Source of the DNA: Cotesia glomerata
Lineage: Eukaryota; Arthropoda; Insecta; Hymenoptera; Braconidae
Reading direction: 5' to 3'
Length of the DNA stretch: 64,000 nt
Assembly (NCBI RefSeq): GCF_020080835.1
Contig: NC_058160.1
Coordinates: forward strand, 16,541,152-16,605,151
Shown here: positions 36,628 to 49,994 of the stretch, piece by piece
How the letters are laid out: every line of letters starts with the position of its first letter
How positions within the stretch are numbered: position 1 is the stretch's first letter
Made by a program: the position numbers and the translations under genes
Notes under the pieces: model-generated
The model's database searches: none
Told to the model about the DNA's origin: nothing
The model's input: only the letters and a program-made list of their open reading frames with translations

Positions 36628-38580
36628 ATGTTTCTTCGTACGCCAACGAATCGACTTCCGGCACCCGTCAGCAGTAATGCGAATCAGATCCCACAAAATC
36701 CTATTCCAGTGGTATCTAACCAGAATTTATTAAATTTTAATCCGACTCAAGCCCCCAGTTCAAGTCTCCATCCACAATTATCAGACGATTTACTGGGACT
36801 AGACAATTCACGAAACGACCTACACAACGGTACCGGTTACACCAATAATGATCCCGCTCAAGCAGTTCATAATAACATGAGTGGAGTACAAGACCTAGTA
36901 AACCCCGCAGATACAAGCGGTAATGATACAAGTCGAGTACACGATTCGTTAGACTCGATAGATTCAAATAATAATAATAATACAAGTAGAGCACAAAACC
37001 CTGAAAATACAAATACTGTTACGCAAACCGTTGAAGAAGTAGTTAGACAACTAAGATCTGAAGCAGAGGCTTGGAAAGCCGCCTATCTTCAGTTAATGCC
37101 ACCCTTCGCTAGCACTCTAGCTAGAACGATGTCCGACACAGTAAATAATAATAATAATCCTGCCAATGACACCTACGCATTTCAGCCACGAGAATTATTC
37201 CCTAGTTCAAATTTATCAGCGGGAAATTACTCCGTGCCGCCAGCACCTCGGTTTCCTCCTCCGAGTATACCTCCCTTCTCTACAGTACAAAGCTCGACGC
37301 TCAGTGGGGCTGCGCGTTTACCGTACGCGCCGCTGCCGCTTGCCCCACCACTCGTACCGCCGATGCCTCAGCATATACCAGCGACTCATGTACAATCACA
37401 CACCACGTTGCCGTATATAACTCAAACTTATACAGCACCACCGGTGCCATATTACGTACCAAGCACACACGTACAGTCACACACTACTGCACCACATGTG
37501 ACACACACCTATACAGCACCGATCGCTTCTTTTCATGTGCCTGCGTCACAGACACAACAATACACATATACTATTCCAGGCATAGTCCCAAGCGCTGCCC
37601 ACTCGTACATGTACCCGAGTACAGTTGCACCCTTACGGACTAATGACATTTGCCAAACTGCGAAATCATGAAATGTATTTTTCCCTCCACGCGATTCATC
37701 TGTAAAGTTAGACGCCAAAAAATTTATTAAGACATTAGAACAGCGAATGGTCAGTAATGATATACCTTTGGACAACTTTAGGCCAGTAGTAGCTTCAACT
37801 TTAACTGGTAATATTTTAGACTGGTATTATCAGAATAAGCATTTATTTGTCGACTGGTCAGTCTTTAAAACACACTTCAAAGTATGGCAAACTCACCAAT
37901 CAGACGAAACCTTTTTACAGGAAATCTATTCATATCGACAAGCTGACGATGAACAGGGAGCTGCATTTATTAATCGAATGCAAAGCGCGTTGGCTCAATT
38001 AGAATAGCCATTACCCGAAAGCCGACAAGTAAAAATTATTATCCAAAAATTTAATTCCAAATTTTTATTTAAATTTGCGGAAGAACGTATTAATACTTAT
38101 TCAATGTTATACCAACGCGTTGGCGCATGGAAATCGATTATAGATACTTGTAATCCACCTAAACCGGAACAACCGAGTAAATTGAAAACACAAAATCAGA
38201 ATTACACTAAATCAAGAACGTGAATGAATGCCGTTACCGATGTAGATCCTGATCAAGACGCGTCAATTACTGAGAATAATGAAAAAACAACTTTAGACGC
38301 GGTTTCAACAAATAAACAATTTAATTCGCGTAAAGAAACCCCAAAAAGCGACACCTCAGACGTGATCGTATCTTCAATAAACAATCTCCAGGCCACGATA
38401 CAAGGCATGTTTGAGAACTTACAAAAAACACTCTCTCCACCGCTATCTTCCGCACCTTGTGCACGCTGTGGACGTCATGGACATACAGCTGACAAGTGTT
38501 GCGCGAAAACGACCGACGAGATTCGGGCTAGGGCCGGTTTACCACCGTTACCGAGAAACCCGGAGCCAAAAAACGAATAG
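36628..38580 (+). pseudogene. gypsy-like gag with intact ATG but three stops
   Basis: ATG at 36628 (MFLRTPTNRLPAP) is the true gag start, in contrast to ATA in the minus copy. Stops: TGA at 37669 (Trp codon in the other copy), TAG at 38005 (Glu), TGA at 38221 (Arg, a CpG transition). Otherwise the frame continues through the capsid-like region to the CARCGRHGHTADKC knuckle and the TAG at 38578. The slippery A_AAA_AAC at 38568-38574 is kept. Confidence 0.85.
38568..38574 (+). promoter_or_regulatory. -1 frameshift heptamer A_AAA_AAC, second copy
   Basis: Codons CCA AAA AAC GAA TAG in the gag frame. A -1 shift enters the pol frame. Same position and phase as at 4229-4235. Confidence 0.75.
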
Positions 38581-40459
38581 GTGCCCTGGTGTATCCCTCT
38601 ACAGCAGCCAGGGCCAAAACCGTTGCAGTAGAGACAAACAGTACTGCTGAAACAGCTAGTCAAACACACGTTTTATCTATTACTGCAGTTAATATTTCTG
38701 TAGAGCCAACTAATGACAACTGTAAAACTAGTATCATTTAAACATTTAAACAACTGCGCCACATTTAAACATATCAGACTCTGAATACGAAGATTATGAT
38801 GATTTTGATTACGAATCAGACTCGGAGTCGGAGCTTCCCATTGATTTACCGGAATTAAAAATTAAATCAGACGATGATGAAACACCCGACTGTCTCATGC
38901 AAATACACGGTCCCAATAATCATAATCGAACATATTTATCGCATACGCAGGCACCAACGCTCGTAAGCCGCATGATTACCGATATTACTATAGGACCTTT
39001 TCACATTGAAGCCATGTTAGACAGCGGAAGCGAACGAAGTTACATTTCTGAAACCGCGTATAACCGAATCCAAGGCAATGAACTTCAGGAGTTAAGCCCG
39101 GACCCCACTAGTACCGTAGGAGTAACATTAGCTGACTCTGCTTCAACATACACCCGCGGAGGCGCGCCATTTAAAGTAGAACTTGACGTAATAACTATTT
39201 TTACCTGGTTAAGTGTATTACCTGGACTATCAACCCCAGTTATTCTCAGTCTAGATTTTTGGCAGTCCGCAGACGTTCACGTAGAATCGAAAATCGCCAC
39301 TTGGTACTTAGGCGGTAATTCTACAAAACATCAATTTCGTTCCCGCACAAATAAAACTAAACCGCTAACATTAAATGCCTTATCTTCATCAGATTGATCA
39401 GAATTAAGTAATTTCCTCGCGGTAGAATTTGACAAAAATAAAACCGCCGAATTAATTAATACAGACGCAGTCAGCCAGTAATGAAATCATTATACAAAAA
39501 AGTTGACCAATTACTCGAAAAAGGATATATTCGACCCTCGAATAGTAGCTGGGCTCGTTCACCAGTTATGGTCGCGAAGAAAAATAATACCTAGCGCATG
39601 TGTATCGATTATCGCCCTTTAAATAAAAAGACCAAACAATCAGCGTACCCGTTACCGATCATGCACCGAATTTTATCCAGCCTCCGAGGCGCAAAAATTA
39701 TTTCTACTATCGATCTCAGCGATGCTTTTCATCAAGTATTAGTTGAAGAAAATAGTCGACACTATACAGCATTTTGTGTCAATGGTCGAGGCCAATTTGA
39801 ATGGATTCGTATGCCATTCGGACTCGTTAACGCCCCTAGTACTTATCAAGCCCTTACTGACCAAGTCCTCCAAATCGTAATGCAAATTCTTTGGAAAAAG
39901 GCTCGAAAATATTTACCCAGCGCCCAAGAGAAAATTTTTGCTTATCTAGACGACTGGATTATTATTAGTAATACTTAAGAGGAACATATGTCATATTTAC
40001 AAGTTGTTTTTGAAGCTTTTATAATCGCTGGTCTTAAAATGAACGAAGAAAAAAGTCAGTTCGGACGTTCCAAAGTTAAATTTTTAGGCTTTATAATTAA
40101 TGAAGAAGGCATGAGTCCAGACCCAGCGCGTCTTGAACCAATAGCCGAATATCCGCGACCTACTAACCGTAAGGAACTACGTAGATTTAACGGTCTTGTA
40201 AATTGGTATCACAAACACCTTCAAAATATTGCTCAAGTTCAAGGTCCCCTAAATAAATTAACCAGTACACATGTAGATTGGAAATGGACTGACATTGAAG
40301 AAAAAGCTTTTATTGAAACTAAGAAATCTTTGTTACAAGCGGCTACACTAGCTTTGCCTGAGCCAGATCGCCCTTATCGCTTATACACTGACGCGAGTAA
40401 CACCGGATTAGGCGCGAACCTCACTCAGTACGACTTTAAAGAAGATCGAGAAAATTTAA
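38574..40459 (+). pseudogene. gypsy-like pol: protease, RT, partial RNase H
   Basis: The protease block (38897-39397) carries MLDSGSERSYIS. A small deletion at about 38740 breaks the acidic linker. RT (39598-39978 and 39988-40459) has MCIDYRPLNKKT, STIDLSDAFHQ, RMPFGLVNAPSTYQ and the catalytic Y-L-D-D in FAYLDDWIII, then FLGFIIN. RNase H starts with YTDASNTGLG and is lost at about 40459, where unrelated sequence begins. Stops lie at 39396, about 39480, 39592 and 39976. Confidence 0.8.
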
Positions 40460-41165
40460 TCATGTGCCAGAGGAGTATACCATGAAACCGAGATAGTCTC
40501 TTTACTCACACACAAACACACTCTATTCCAATTCCAATAATAACAATAATAATAACGCTGGAATCCCAATTATTTTCCTAATTAATGTTTCTAAGATTCT
40601 GAATTCATTTTCCTAATTATAAATAACAAATTCCTACTATTTAAATTACTGCCGTATCTTCAATTTCTACAACAATAATTATCCAAATTACAATTCCGAT
40701 TTTATCGAGGATTAAATCCATTCATAATGTCCGAGAATTTATTAAATAGTTTTAATCTTTATTTTAGCAAACTTAAATTTAATTCCGATAATTGAGTAAA
40801 CTTAAATTCTTCCTAAATTATTTGTATTTAATCCAAATTATTTAATTTAATTCTGAGCCATTTTATTTAATCCATTTATCAGCGGTAATTTTTACTAAAT
40901 TTTATTTTCATCGCAAATGTGAAATTATGACCAAAGATTATTCTATTATATTTTATTTTATGTCTCTTGAAACTTATTTTACTTGAGTTTATTTTATTTT
41001 AAACGAACTAAGACTTTTGTTTCGACTTTGAGTGTCCTCTACTCAGGGTTCTCGCGCGGGACAAGATGGCTGACGCTCTCGCTCGGTCTTGCGTCTCTGT
41101 CGCAAGTTTTCAGTGTAATTTTTTTTTCTGACGAATTTTTATCATTTTTATTTTCTACCCTTTTT
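40460..41165. other. AT-rich sequence left of core-repeat insertion
   Basis: A/T-rich DNA continuing in character at 42091-43240 across a core-repeat copy. Possibly one LTR-like unit ending CTCCGTTACA at about 43239; its start was not found. Confidence 0.35.
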
Positions 41166-41318
41166 AACTTCCCGCTAAGAAAATCGAAGATTTTCAAAAA
41201 TCGGGAAGTTATTGTTTTCACCCCGTTTTGCAAAAATCGAGTTTTCATCAGATCTCGACGTTTGAAGGTCACAGGAAGCTTCCCTGACTATCCCCGCGAG
41301 GTTGTCACGGTGTCTGTA

Positions 41319-41408
<90 letters not shown>

Positions 41409-42090
41409 TATGTGAACCGCTTATAACTTTTGAACGGCTCGACCGATTTCATCACGGTTGGTGCCATTCGAAAGGGCTTGACCAAACTTAGATTTTGAAA
41501 ACTATTTGGACCGATTAAGATCAATAGATTTTGAGAAATCTTAAAAAAACTGAAAAAAAAATTTTTTTTAAATGTGGTTTTTTTGGAATAACTTTTAAAC
41601 GGCTTAAAGGTTCAATTCCAAAAACTAATCAGCTCTTAACCTCAAAAAACCACGTCGATCGCCACCAGTCCGGTCAAAATCGGTTGATTCGTTTGAGAGA
41701 TATCGTGAACGAAAGAAAACCGAAAAAAGTGTTTTTTCGGAATAACTCCAAAATTCCTAGCGCGATCAATTTAAAATTTAAGATTCTTCATGAGGCTTGA
41801 AAAACTGCGTCGAATGCTTCTAACCGCGTAAAAATCGGTTTATTCATTCAAAAGTTATTGCGGTTTAATAATTCAAAAAATAGTGTCTTATCAAATCTCT
41901 ATCAGACTTTTGAGCTCGAAGAGCTTTAAAGCATAGGAAAGTAATCTCTTTGAGCTCGGAGAGCTCAAAATAACCCATAAATTGTATTTTTGAGCTCGAA
42001 GAGCTCAAAAACGTCATTGGTGCAATTTTAAGCGCCTAAATATGGAATTAGCGGGAAGTTGCAGGGATAGCCTTCAGGGTCAACCGTTTT
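41166..42090 (+). mobile_element. (TG)n-core repeat, best full copy
   Basis: AACTTCCCGCTAA at the left and TTAGCGGGAAGTT near the right form a 13-bp perfect inverted repeat. The right end extends through CAGGGTCAACCGTTTT. (TG)n lies at 41321-41403. GAGCTC palindromes lie at 41912-42010. About 925 bp, noncoding. Reference copy for the family. Confidence 0.8.
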
Positions 42091-43369
42091 CCTAATTTTT
42101 TTACTAAATAATTTAGATTAACAATTATATTGATTTTAATGATTATTTCCTGACTCTAGATTTATTTAAATTAAGACAAATATTAAATAATGTGCCGAAT
42201 AATTTATTAAAATAATGTTACTTCGGAATAAATTGTTCTCTTAAATAATTCTAATTTAGCGGTTTACTCAATTCTATTTCTATTGGCTTAAGCCAGATTA
42301 TTATTCAAAGATTTTCATTAATTAAATTTCACACATGACGTCAGAATCTGGAATTAATAACCCGAACTAATGCCTAGTATTAATAACCCAAACAGGCCTA
42401 CGTATAAAATGTATAATGACAAAGACAAGTCTATTTCCCTAACAAATTAATTAATAACCCGAAACCTGTCCTGGTATTATTAATTAATTGTTTTATAATT
42501 TTCTCTAATTTTAATATTAAATTTAATTAAATAATTTATTGACTAGCGATTGTGACCGAACGCGAAATGGCGGTGACCTTCAGCCGACGTGTTGCCTGGC
42601 TGACGCCGCAGACCCGAGAAATAAAATCAGACATGATATTTGTACCTGGAGTTTTTCGTTTTTAATATCTAAATACTCGTGCACTCCCTCGAAGAGCTGC
42701 GACTCCTTCTGTCCAAGCTGGTGTAAATTTATCCTCGGTAAATCCTCGGCAAATATCTCCTCGGATCAATCTGCTTGGCGGCAAAACTCTAGTCACCGTC
42801 ACTCGTGCTCTGGGTATTTTCTCAAGCCTGTAACCGCAAATCAGCATTAGAAATTATTACAATTCAGAATTAATTTACGCAAGCTGGCAGGCGGCCTAGC
42901 AAGCAATAAATTAATTGAGTTTTTATCGCTTCGTTCCACTTAAAGGTGAGCGAAATAAAATAATTACCTGTGCTCTGTGTTCTTACAAAAATTTGCAATG
43001 CGTCCAGTGAGACTGTTCGGTCACAATGAATCTTCGTGGTCTTGTCGTTGTAGTTCTTTCTTCACTCTGCTTTCCCCACTCTCTCTCTCTCGGTGCCGGC
43101 GCTTCCCCCTCGGGGACTTACTTATTACTTATAGCTAGAGGCGTGAGTACTTCGGAGCAGAGCGCCCTGTGATCCGTCGATAAACTGGCGCAGGCCAGGA
43201 ACCACATGGGTAATACAGAGACTGTAACACTCCGTTACAATATATATATATATATATCTAAATTGGCCTCATCTAACTATTATTAAACACTTTCATATTT
43301 CTTAGAGTGTATCTTCTACTTTAGTTTACAGCTTTTATATTTATATTTATTTATATTTATATTTGTAAT
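42091..43369. other. AT-rich repeat-like sequence, no gene
   Basis: No convincing gene. A GC-richer patch at 42540-43210 has no ORF with recognisable features. Ends CTCCGTTACA before a short (AT)n at 43242-43257. Confidence 0.4.
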
Positions 43370-43527
43370 GCTGTGAAGCAGGAAAAAATAGAAGTTACGG
43401 TAATTATTACGTGAAGTGTTCCACATTCACGTAACAGGATATTGGTAGGAAAGGATTGAGACAGGAATGTAGAGAGAATAATCTTAATGTGAGTTTATAG
43501 AATATGCGAGAAAAAAATTATTAGATA

Positions 43528-43599
43528 GCTCGGACTGGGATTCGAACCCAGAACCTTCCGAAGACATGTCAGCTACTCTACCATTTGAGCGATCCGGTC
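43528..43599 (-). ncRNA. tRNA-like sequence (minus)
   Basis: Same core as 10913-10984. T-arm and box B intact; 3' acceptor strand TCCGAGC against GACCGGA. A T-run follows on the minus strand. Confidence 0.45.
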
Positions 43600-43806
43600 T
43601 ATACTAAATTTTCTTTCGCTTATTCTATATACATTAAGCCACTCGTCCATCTTACGGTAAGCATTTTTATAAATATAAATAATTCTGTGAAGCGGGAAAG
43701 AATAGGAGTTACGGTAATTATTACGTGAAGCGTTCCACATTCACGTAACAGGATATTGGTAGTAAAGAATTGAGAAAGGAATGTGGAGAGGATCATCTTA
43801 ATGTGA

Positions 43807-45293
43807 TGTTATGTAATACATTTTTTTTTATTTATTAATTTTTACTAATATTAATTTCTTTAGTAACAATTTCTTTTTATTTTTTTTATTGAAGACCGTC
43901 ATAATTTTTCGTTCGTCTGTAGGCCAGGTAATAGGATTTAGGATCCATGTCCCTTACTTAGGTGTTTAGTTTAGAACCTCAATGCATTTAAGATTTTAAA
44001 ATACATATAAGAGTAAATAGACAATTCAAGGTAAAGAAAGATAAACAATGACTCAAAATGAATAGCTAGTTAAATAAACTATAAAATAAAACTTGAACAA
44101 CATTTTATCTTTAAACTATAACCAAAGATAAAATTTTAGTTAAAATACATATAAGAATAAATAAATAATTCGAAGTAAAGATAGATAAATAATGACTCAA
44201 AATGAATAGTTAGTTAAATAAATTAAAGTGAAATAGAATTTAAATGTTAAGGAAATAAATAAAAAAAATAGGAAACTACAAATTAATTATTAACAATAAT
44301 CGACTCTTGAACGACATTTTCTCTTTAAACTATAACCGAAGTTAGTTAAAATATATATAAGAATAAATAGATAATTCGAAATAGGAAATTACAACTTAAT
44401 TGTTAACAACGATCGACTAATTATTCATTCTATTTTAAATCAATTGCTAATAAAAAATTACTAATTAATTGTAATTTAATCGCTCCAATAATTTAGTTAC
44501 GTATATAAATTTAAAAAATAGTAATATTTAAACATTTCGTATAGTAAAGTATAAGTTAACATTAGAATCCTTGTGTGCATATGTGTGTGTGTATAGATGC
44601 GCCTATCCACTATCACAAACGTACAGTATACTTGTACATCAAAATACAAGTAGGCCGCCACTATAGTAGTTTTCCGAAACATCCGAAGAGAGGGTAAGAG
44701 TCCCCGGAAAACGATAGCTAATTGGGCACTGGGTTTTCCCTCCAATTAACAACTGAGGGACCACAAAATCTCGGACCCGGAAAACTGCTGGGTGTTCGCT
44801 CTCTTCGTGCTTTGACTTTTCTAGTGGTAACATCGTACACAGTTTAAGTAAGTCTCAAATAGACTACGTGAAATTTTTGTCTCAGTAAAATTTAACAGTT
44901 TGTAAAAGTAAAAATAAGTAGTGAAGCGAAATCAACCACAGCAATTTGAATTAACAAGATTCATCAATTTTATCAGGTACATTTTTAATTATTAATATTT
45001 GTGAATTTAGTAATTTTGTAAACTCGTTATAGGAAAGAAAATATTAAATTTCAACCATTGTGTAATAATTGTAACAATTGTAAGAATTTTGTAAAACTTA
45101 ACTAACTTTTATTTCAAACAATATATGTATTAAATTTAACTAGTGATCAATTTATTCAAACAAACCTATTCTCAATAAATATAAAACTCGGAGTTCCCGG
45201 TCTATTAGCTTAACACGCTAGGACCAAATACTAAATAATTAAACAATTTAAATTAATTAATTATTCATAAATTGAATTAATTTTTACATAACA
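43807..45293. mobile_element. solo LTR, TGTTATG family
   Basis: 1487 bp, TGTTATGTAA at one end and TTACATAACA at the other (perfect 10-bp inverted ends). Flanked by GTGA duplications (43803-43806, 45294-45297). Removing it and one GTGA restores the ATGTGAGTTTATAG sequence found in other tRNA-like units. Contains AATAAA at about 45174. No coding sequence of note. Confidence 0.8.
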
Positions 45294-45331
45294 GTGAGTT
45301 TATAGAATATGCGAGAAAAAATTATTAGATA

Positions 45332-45403
45332 GCTCGGACTGGGATTCGAACCCAGAACCTTCCGAAGACATGTCGGCTACTCTACCATTTGAGCTATCCA
45401 GTC
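45332..45403 (-). ncRNA. tRNA-like sequence (minus)
   Basis: Same core with one change in the 5' acceptor strand (GACTGGA). T-arm and boxes intact. Confidence 0.45.
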
Positions 45404-45440
45404 TATACTAAATTTCCTTTCGCTTATTCTATATACATTA

Positions 45441-46371
45441 CTAATAGAAAAAATTATCGACGGGTAATTTAATCTTAAATGTGCCGAAATTCCGTAATCA
45501 GTTCTCAATAAATTATATAATAGACAATAAATAATATTTACTTGTAATAAATAATATTAATCAATAATAATTCAATTATTCTTAATAAATTGTCGAATAA
45601 AATAATGGACCAGAGTTTTCACGCTCAAAATGGACGCCAATATTCATTAGTGCGTAGTAGATTTTGACCTTGGGTACACGTTAACTGCGTTGTAAATTTC
45701 GACCGACGCTTGCCTGATCCGTGAGAAAGCAATGGAACTTTCTCGACGAATTTATTACTCGGTTTTATTTTATTAAGTAAAATAGTCGCAACTAAACCGA
45801 TTTTTCAGATGTTCAGAATTATTTATAATTAATCGAGTAAATTAATAAAATCAATTCTCACGACAATTAACACCGCAAGGTCCTTAAGCAGTCCTCGGGT
45901 ATAAGCCCCCTTGAGGGACGCTCAACGCATACTAAAAAATCCAATTCAATTACAATAAAATAATTATTGAATTATTATTAATTATATTAAGAATAATTAA
46001 TCAGAGGAGAAGTAAACCGGGTATAAACCCAGCGGTCCACTCCTAGCCCACAGAGTAATTATTGATACCTTGTTGAATATACGATGATCTAACTCACTAC
46101 TCGAGATTGGAGTCCAAGATGGTATTGGCTTCTGTCGTCTCGTAACTACTCCGGGGATTGGTCCTTCTTGAATTTTGTGGCACTCCGTCTGGCGGTTACA
46201 CTACTTCTCCCTTTCGCAATGCACGGCTCACCTATATAACAACCCCCAAAATACCCCCTCCTACTCTCTCTTTAGGCCCGAAGATCGAGGCGCACCAGTG
46301 CTAGTCGAATAGTTATCAATCTCTCGCGACTTATCGATGCAGGGTAATTTTACCCTGTTACAGAACCATAA
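45441..46371 (+). repeat. TGTAAC-family LTR-like element, right part
   Basis: Matches the right portion of the element at 58631-60652 (GCTCAAAATGGACGCC block) and ends CCCTGTTACA. The left part is missing at the junction with the tRNA-like unit. Confidence 0.65.
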
Positions 46372-46547
46372 AGGATGGAGTACATCGCAGTAACTAAACT
46401 AATCTCGAAATGATACATTTATTTATACTATGTTGTTTTTCGCATTACTGACTCACATATACTAAAAATATAATTATCTGTTTTTTATATGAGATAATAT
46501 TGAATGATTATTATGATTATAATAAAGTATATATTATAAGCATTTTT

Positions 46548-46699
46548 AACTTCCTGCTAAGAAAATAAGATAACCATAATTTTCAAAAATGGGGAAGTTA
46601 TTGGTTTTATCCTGTTTTTCGAAAATCGAGTTTTCATCAGATCTCGACATTTTGAGGTCCTAGGAAGCTTCCCTGACTATTCTCGCGAGGGTGTCACTA

Positions 46700-46758
<59 letters not shown>

Positions 46759-46763
46759 ATGTG
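46548..46763 (+). repeat. core-repeat left half up to (TG)n
   Basis: Family start (AACTTCCTGCTAAG) through (TG)n at 46703-46757. LINE A follows directly. The right half resumes at 51922. Confidence 0.8.
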
Positions 46764-47025
46764 TTTTTTTTTTTTTTTTTTTTTTTTTTAGGGGGGGGAA
46801 TCCTTTTTACGGATTCTAGGCATAGCTGTTTGGCCTGGATATGTGGCGACTCGACGCAGCGTCATACTAAAACTCGACACTAAGGCCCCTACCCACTAAA
46901 CCCTAAACCCCTTTTCCTTCTTTCCTCTAATCCCTCATGGAAACCGCCGTCAGGCATTACTTCGTGAAGGGAGGATCTAGCTACTGCTCTTCCTTCTGGT
47001 GGCTAAGGTGTTAACTACCTTCCTT

Positions 47026-49994
47026 CTATCTTCTGCTATTTGCTCTTCTTCTTTCGGTGGAACGCAAGTCTTTATGGACTTCTGTTGCAAACGTGTTGGT
47101 AGCGTTCCAGGCAGCTTCTGATGACAACATTGCTTCCACTAGTGAATCTGGTTGCATTCTCTGGTTCAGGATCCTCTCCAGTTCTTCACGCTGTGGATCG
47201 AAACGAGGACATACAAAGAAGACGTGCTCCGCGTCTTCAGCAGCTGCTGGGCAGGACAGGCACTCCGAAGAGTCATCGTGCTTAAAGCGGTGTAGATACT
47301 CTCGAAAACACCCATGTCCCGACAACATCTGCGTAAGATAGTAATTGACCTCACCGTGATTCTGGTTAAGCCAAATGTCGATCCGAGGTATGAGACGGTG
47401 CGTCCACCTACCCTTCTCTGCAGCATCCCATTGTAGTTGCCATCGGCCTATGCTCTTCTGCCGTTCTTCAATTCTAAGTTCTTCAGGGATTAGTGCAGTT
47501 GACCTTTTTCGTTGGTAAAGGGCCCGTCTTTCCTCTGCTAGAACTCTAAGAGGTAGGGTTCCAGCAATGACGCACACTGCTTCTTCTGATATAGTGCGGA
47601 AGGCACTAGCTACTCGTAGGGCACTCAGTCGATATACTGGTCCAGCCTTTCTCCATGATTCTTGTGTCTTTAATGCGTCGGCCCAAATGGATATTCCGTA
47701 AGTGAGCACCGATATGACTACTGATGACAATAATAGCCTCCTGCTCTGTTTTGGGCCTCCGACGTTCGGCATCAGTCGTGCGAGACTAGCCCTCACTACT
47801 GACGCTTTGGCACTGACATGTTCCACTTGCTGCTTGAAGTTGAGTCGGGCATCAAGCATCACTCCCAAATATCGGATATAAGGTTGTGATGTGATTTCTT
47901 GTTCGCCGACTTTCAGCTTAATGGTCTCTACCACTTTTCTGCTGGTAATAAGTACTACCTCAGTCTTGTGTTGCGCCAGTTGCAGGTTCACTGCGTCCAT
48001 CCACCGGTTAACGTGCTCAAAAGTGAGATCGAACATATGATTTATCTCGTCAAGGTGTTTGGCAACGATCACTACGGCTACGTCATCTGCATATGCTACG
48101 AGTTTGACGTTTCTTGGCAGAGTTAGTCTTAATAGACCGTCATACATAATGTTCCACAGGAGCGGGCCTAGAACTGAACCTTGTGGTACCCCTCCAGTAA
48201 TATCATACTCCCTCGGACCGTTCTTCGTGTCATACTTCAGGACCCTGTTTTCAAAGTAGCTTGCTACGATCTTAAGCAGGTATTCTGGTACATTCTTCTC
48301 TTGGAGGGCCTGCATGATGCATTTCCAATCGGCAGAGTTGAAGGCGTTTCTGATGTCTAGTGTCGCCACCAGGCAATACTTCTTCGTTCCACCTTTCCAT
48401 CTGGTTCCTGCGATTGCCTCCTTGGCCGTATCAACAACCTGTTTGATTGCGTCCAGGGTTGATCGTCCTTTCCGGAATCCATACTGACTGTCTGCCAGGA
48501 GTGGGTCGACTACTGCTTCAATTCTCTGGTCAATTATGCGCTCAAATACCTTACCCGCCGTATCCAACATGCAAAGTGGTCGGTAAGATGACGGTTCTTC
48601 CCTTTAGGTAACAGTACCAATCGTTGCTATTTCCACTTACGAGGAAAAGTCCCCTCCTTGAGGCATGCATTATAAGCGTCGAGGAATAATGTTGGAGCTG
48701 CCTTTATGATGGTTTTCAAGGCTATATTAGGGATTCCGTCCAATTCCGGCGCTTTATTATTCCCTACACGGTTACAGGCCTCCAGTAGTTCTTCTTCAGT
48801 GACAGGTGGAATGTCGTCCAGTTCGCCTGGCGCCAACTGGTAATCGAAGTTGCGTTGCTGTGGGAACAGTGCAGTGACGATTTTCTGAAGAAGTTGAGGA
48901 CACGTAGGTGATGGCATTTGTTGTTTTTTCAGGTGGGTCATAACCACCTTATAAGGCCTACCCCACACGTCTTTATCCACCTCGTATATAAGCTCTTTCC
49001 AGCATCTTCTTTTGCTCTCTTTGATGGCTTTATTCAGTTCACGACGCGCCTTTTTGTACTCTGCGATCAGCTCTACTGAGTTAAGCCGTTGATAGCCGCG
49101 CTGGGAGATTCTTCTCTTTCTATGACACTCTTTACGGAGGACGCTGATATGGTCGTTCCACCAATGCACCGAAGGTCTCGAATTTATGCCACGTTTACGA
49201 GGCATACTGGCATCACAAGCATGTGTTACTCTTCTCATCAGGTCCTTAGTATATTGTTCTGCACATCCAGTGTTGATCGGATCACCATCGAGGGCTATTA
49301 GCAATGCTTCTGGGTCAAAAGATTTCACCTTCCAACCAACGATGTTAGACTGCTTGATTGGTCTCTTGAGGTTCTGGTCGTTTGATATTTTCCAGAATAT
49401 CGCATGATGGTCGCTGGAAGTGTAGATGTCCAACACTTTCCAGTTGTAGTCACCTCTAGCAAGGCTATTACTGACAAAAGTGAGGTCTACAATTGAGCTT
49501 GCGTCACCTTTGGTGTAGGTCGGCGTATCACCACTGTTGAGCGAAACTACATCTAGTGTAGTAAAGGCCTCTTCTAGTAGTGCTTTCCCTCGTGCGTTGG
49601 TATGTTTGCTGCCCCAGTCAACTGCCCAGGAGTTGAAGTCCCCGGCTATCACTACTGGATGGTATTGCTTCGCATCTTCAGTTAGTCGATCCAAGAAATC
49701 AGTGAAGTCAACAATGGAGAGGCTAGGTGGTGCGTAGCAGCTATAGAAGCGGATGCCCTCTACTGATACTGCTACAAAGCCGGCATTGCTGTTGTCGACT
49801 GCATTTTGGAAAGGGAGCTTGCCACATGACCAGATGACAGCTTTGGATGTGCTATCAGCTTCCCAGGGTTGGGTACTCAGGTGTTTATATGGCTCTGCTA
49901 TTAGTACCAAGTCAAGCTCTAATTCTCGCACGGTCTGCATGAGCAGGTCATGCGCGGCCTCACAGTGATTGAGGTTAAGCTGTAATATCCTCAT
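47026..49994 (-). pseudogene. LINE A ORF2: endonuclease + RT, two lesions
   Basis: The likely start is the ATG at 49994, which overlaps the ORF1 stop as ATGA; the frame is open slightly upstream. Endonuclease (first 230 residues): LQLNLNHCEAA, IAEPY, AGDFNSWAVDWGS, SIVDLTFVS, SSDHHAI. A linker follows, then the RT start with NNKAPELDGIPN (the usual Gly-Pro is replaced). Lesions at about 48600-48630: TAG in RKWK*QRLVLLP and a frameshift just after. RT then continues with GFRKGRSTLD, LDIRNAFNSADW, PQGSVLGPLLWNI and Y-A-D-D. The C-terminus has a C-X2-C-X8-H-X4-C motif (CLSCPAAAEDAEHVFFVC). Otherwise intact. Confidence 0.85.

Larger units (their letters stand above)
34966..40459 (+). mobile_element. 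gypsy-like retrotransposon, second copy, 3'-truncated
   Basis: LTR, PBS (35800-35817, TGGCGCTCGAACAGGGAC), leader, gag, frameshift site, protease, RT and the start of RNase H, then an abrupt end at about 40459. Integrase, ORF3 and the 3' LTR are missing. It lies inside copia B on its left side. Older or more damaged than the minus copy: several stops and small deletions. Confidence 0.85.
43370..45440 (-). repeat. tRNA-like units split by a solo LTR
   Basis: Sequence of the 316-bp unit family on the minus strand: 43370-43806 and 45294-45440. Before the 1487-bp insertion this was a run of about two units, as in the plus-strand array at 10200. Confidence 0.75.

Noticed and set aside
42539..42850. 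103-codon ORF in a GC-richer patch
   Set aside because: No recognisable domain and an overlapping frame on the other strand of similar quality; insufficient support.
44497..44833. Minus-strand ORFs of 64-82 codons
   Set aside because: Located inside the 1487-bp solo LTR; no motif or start context supports coding.
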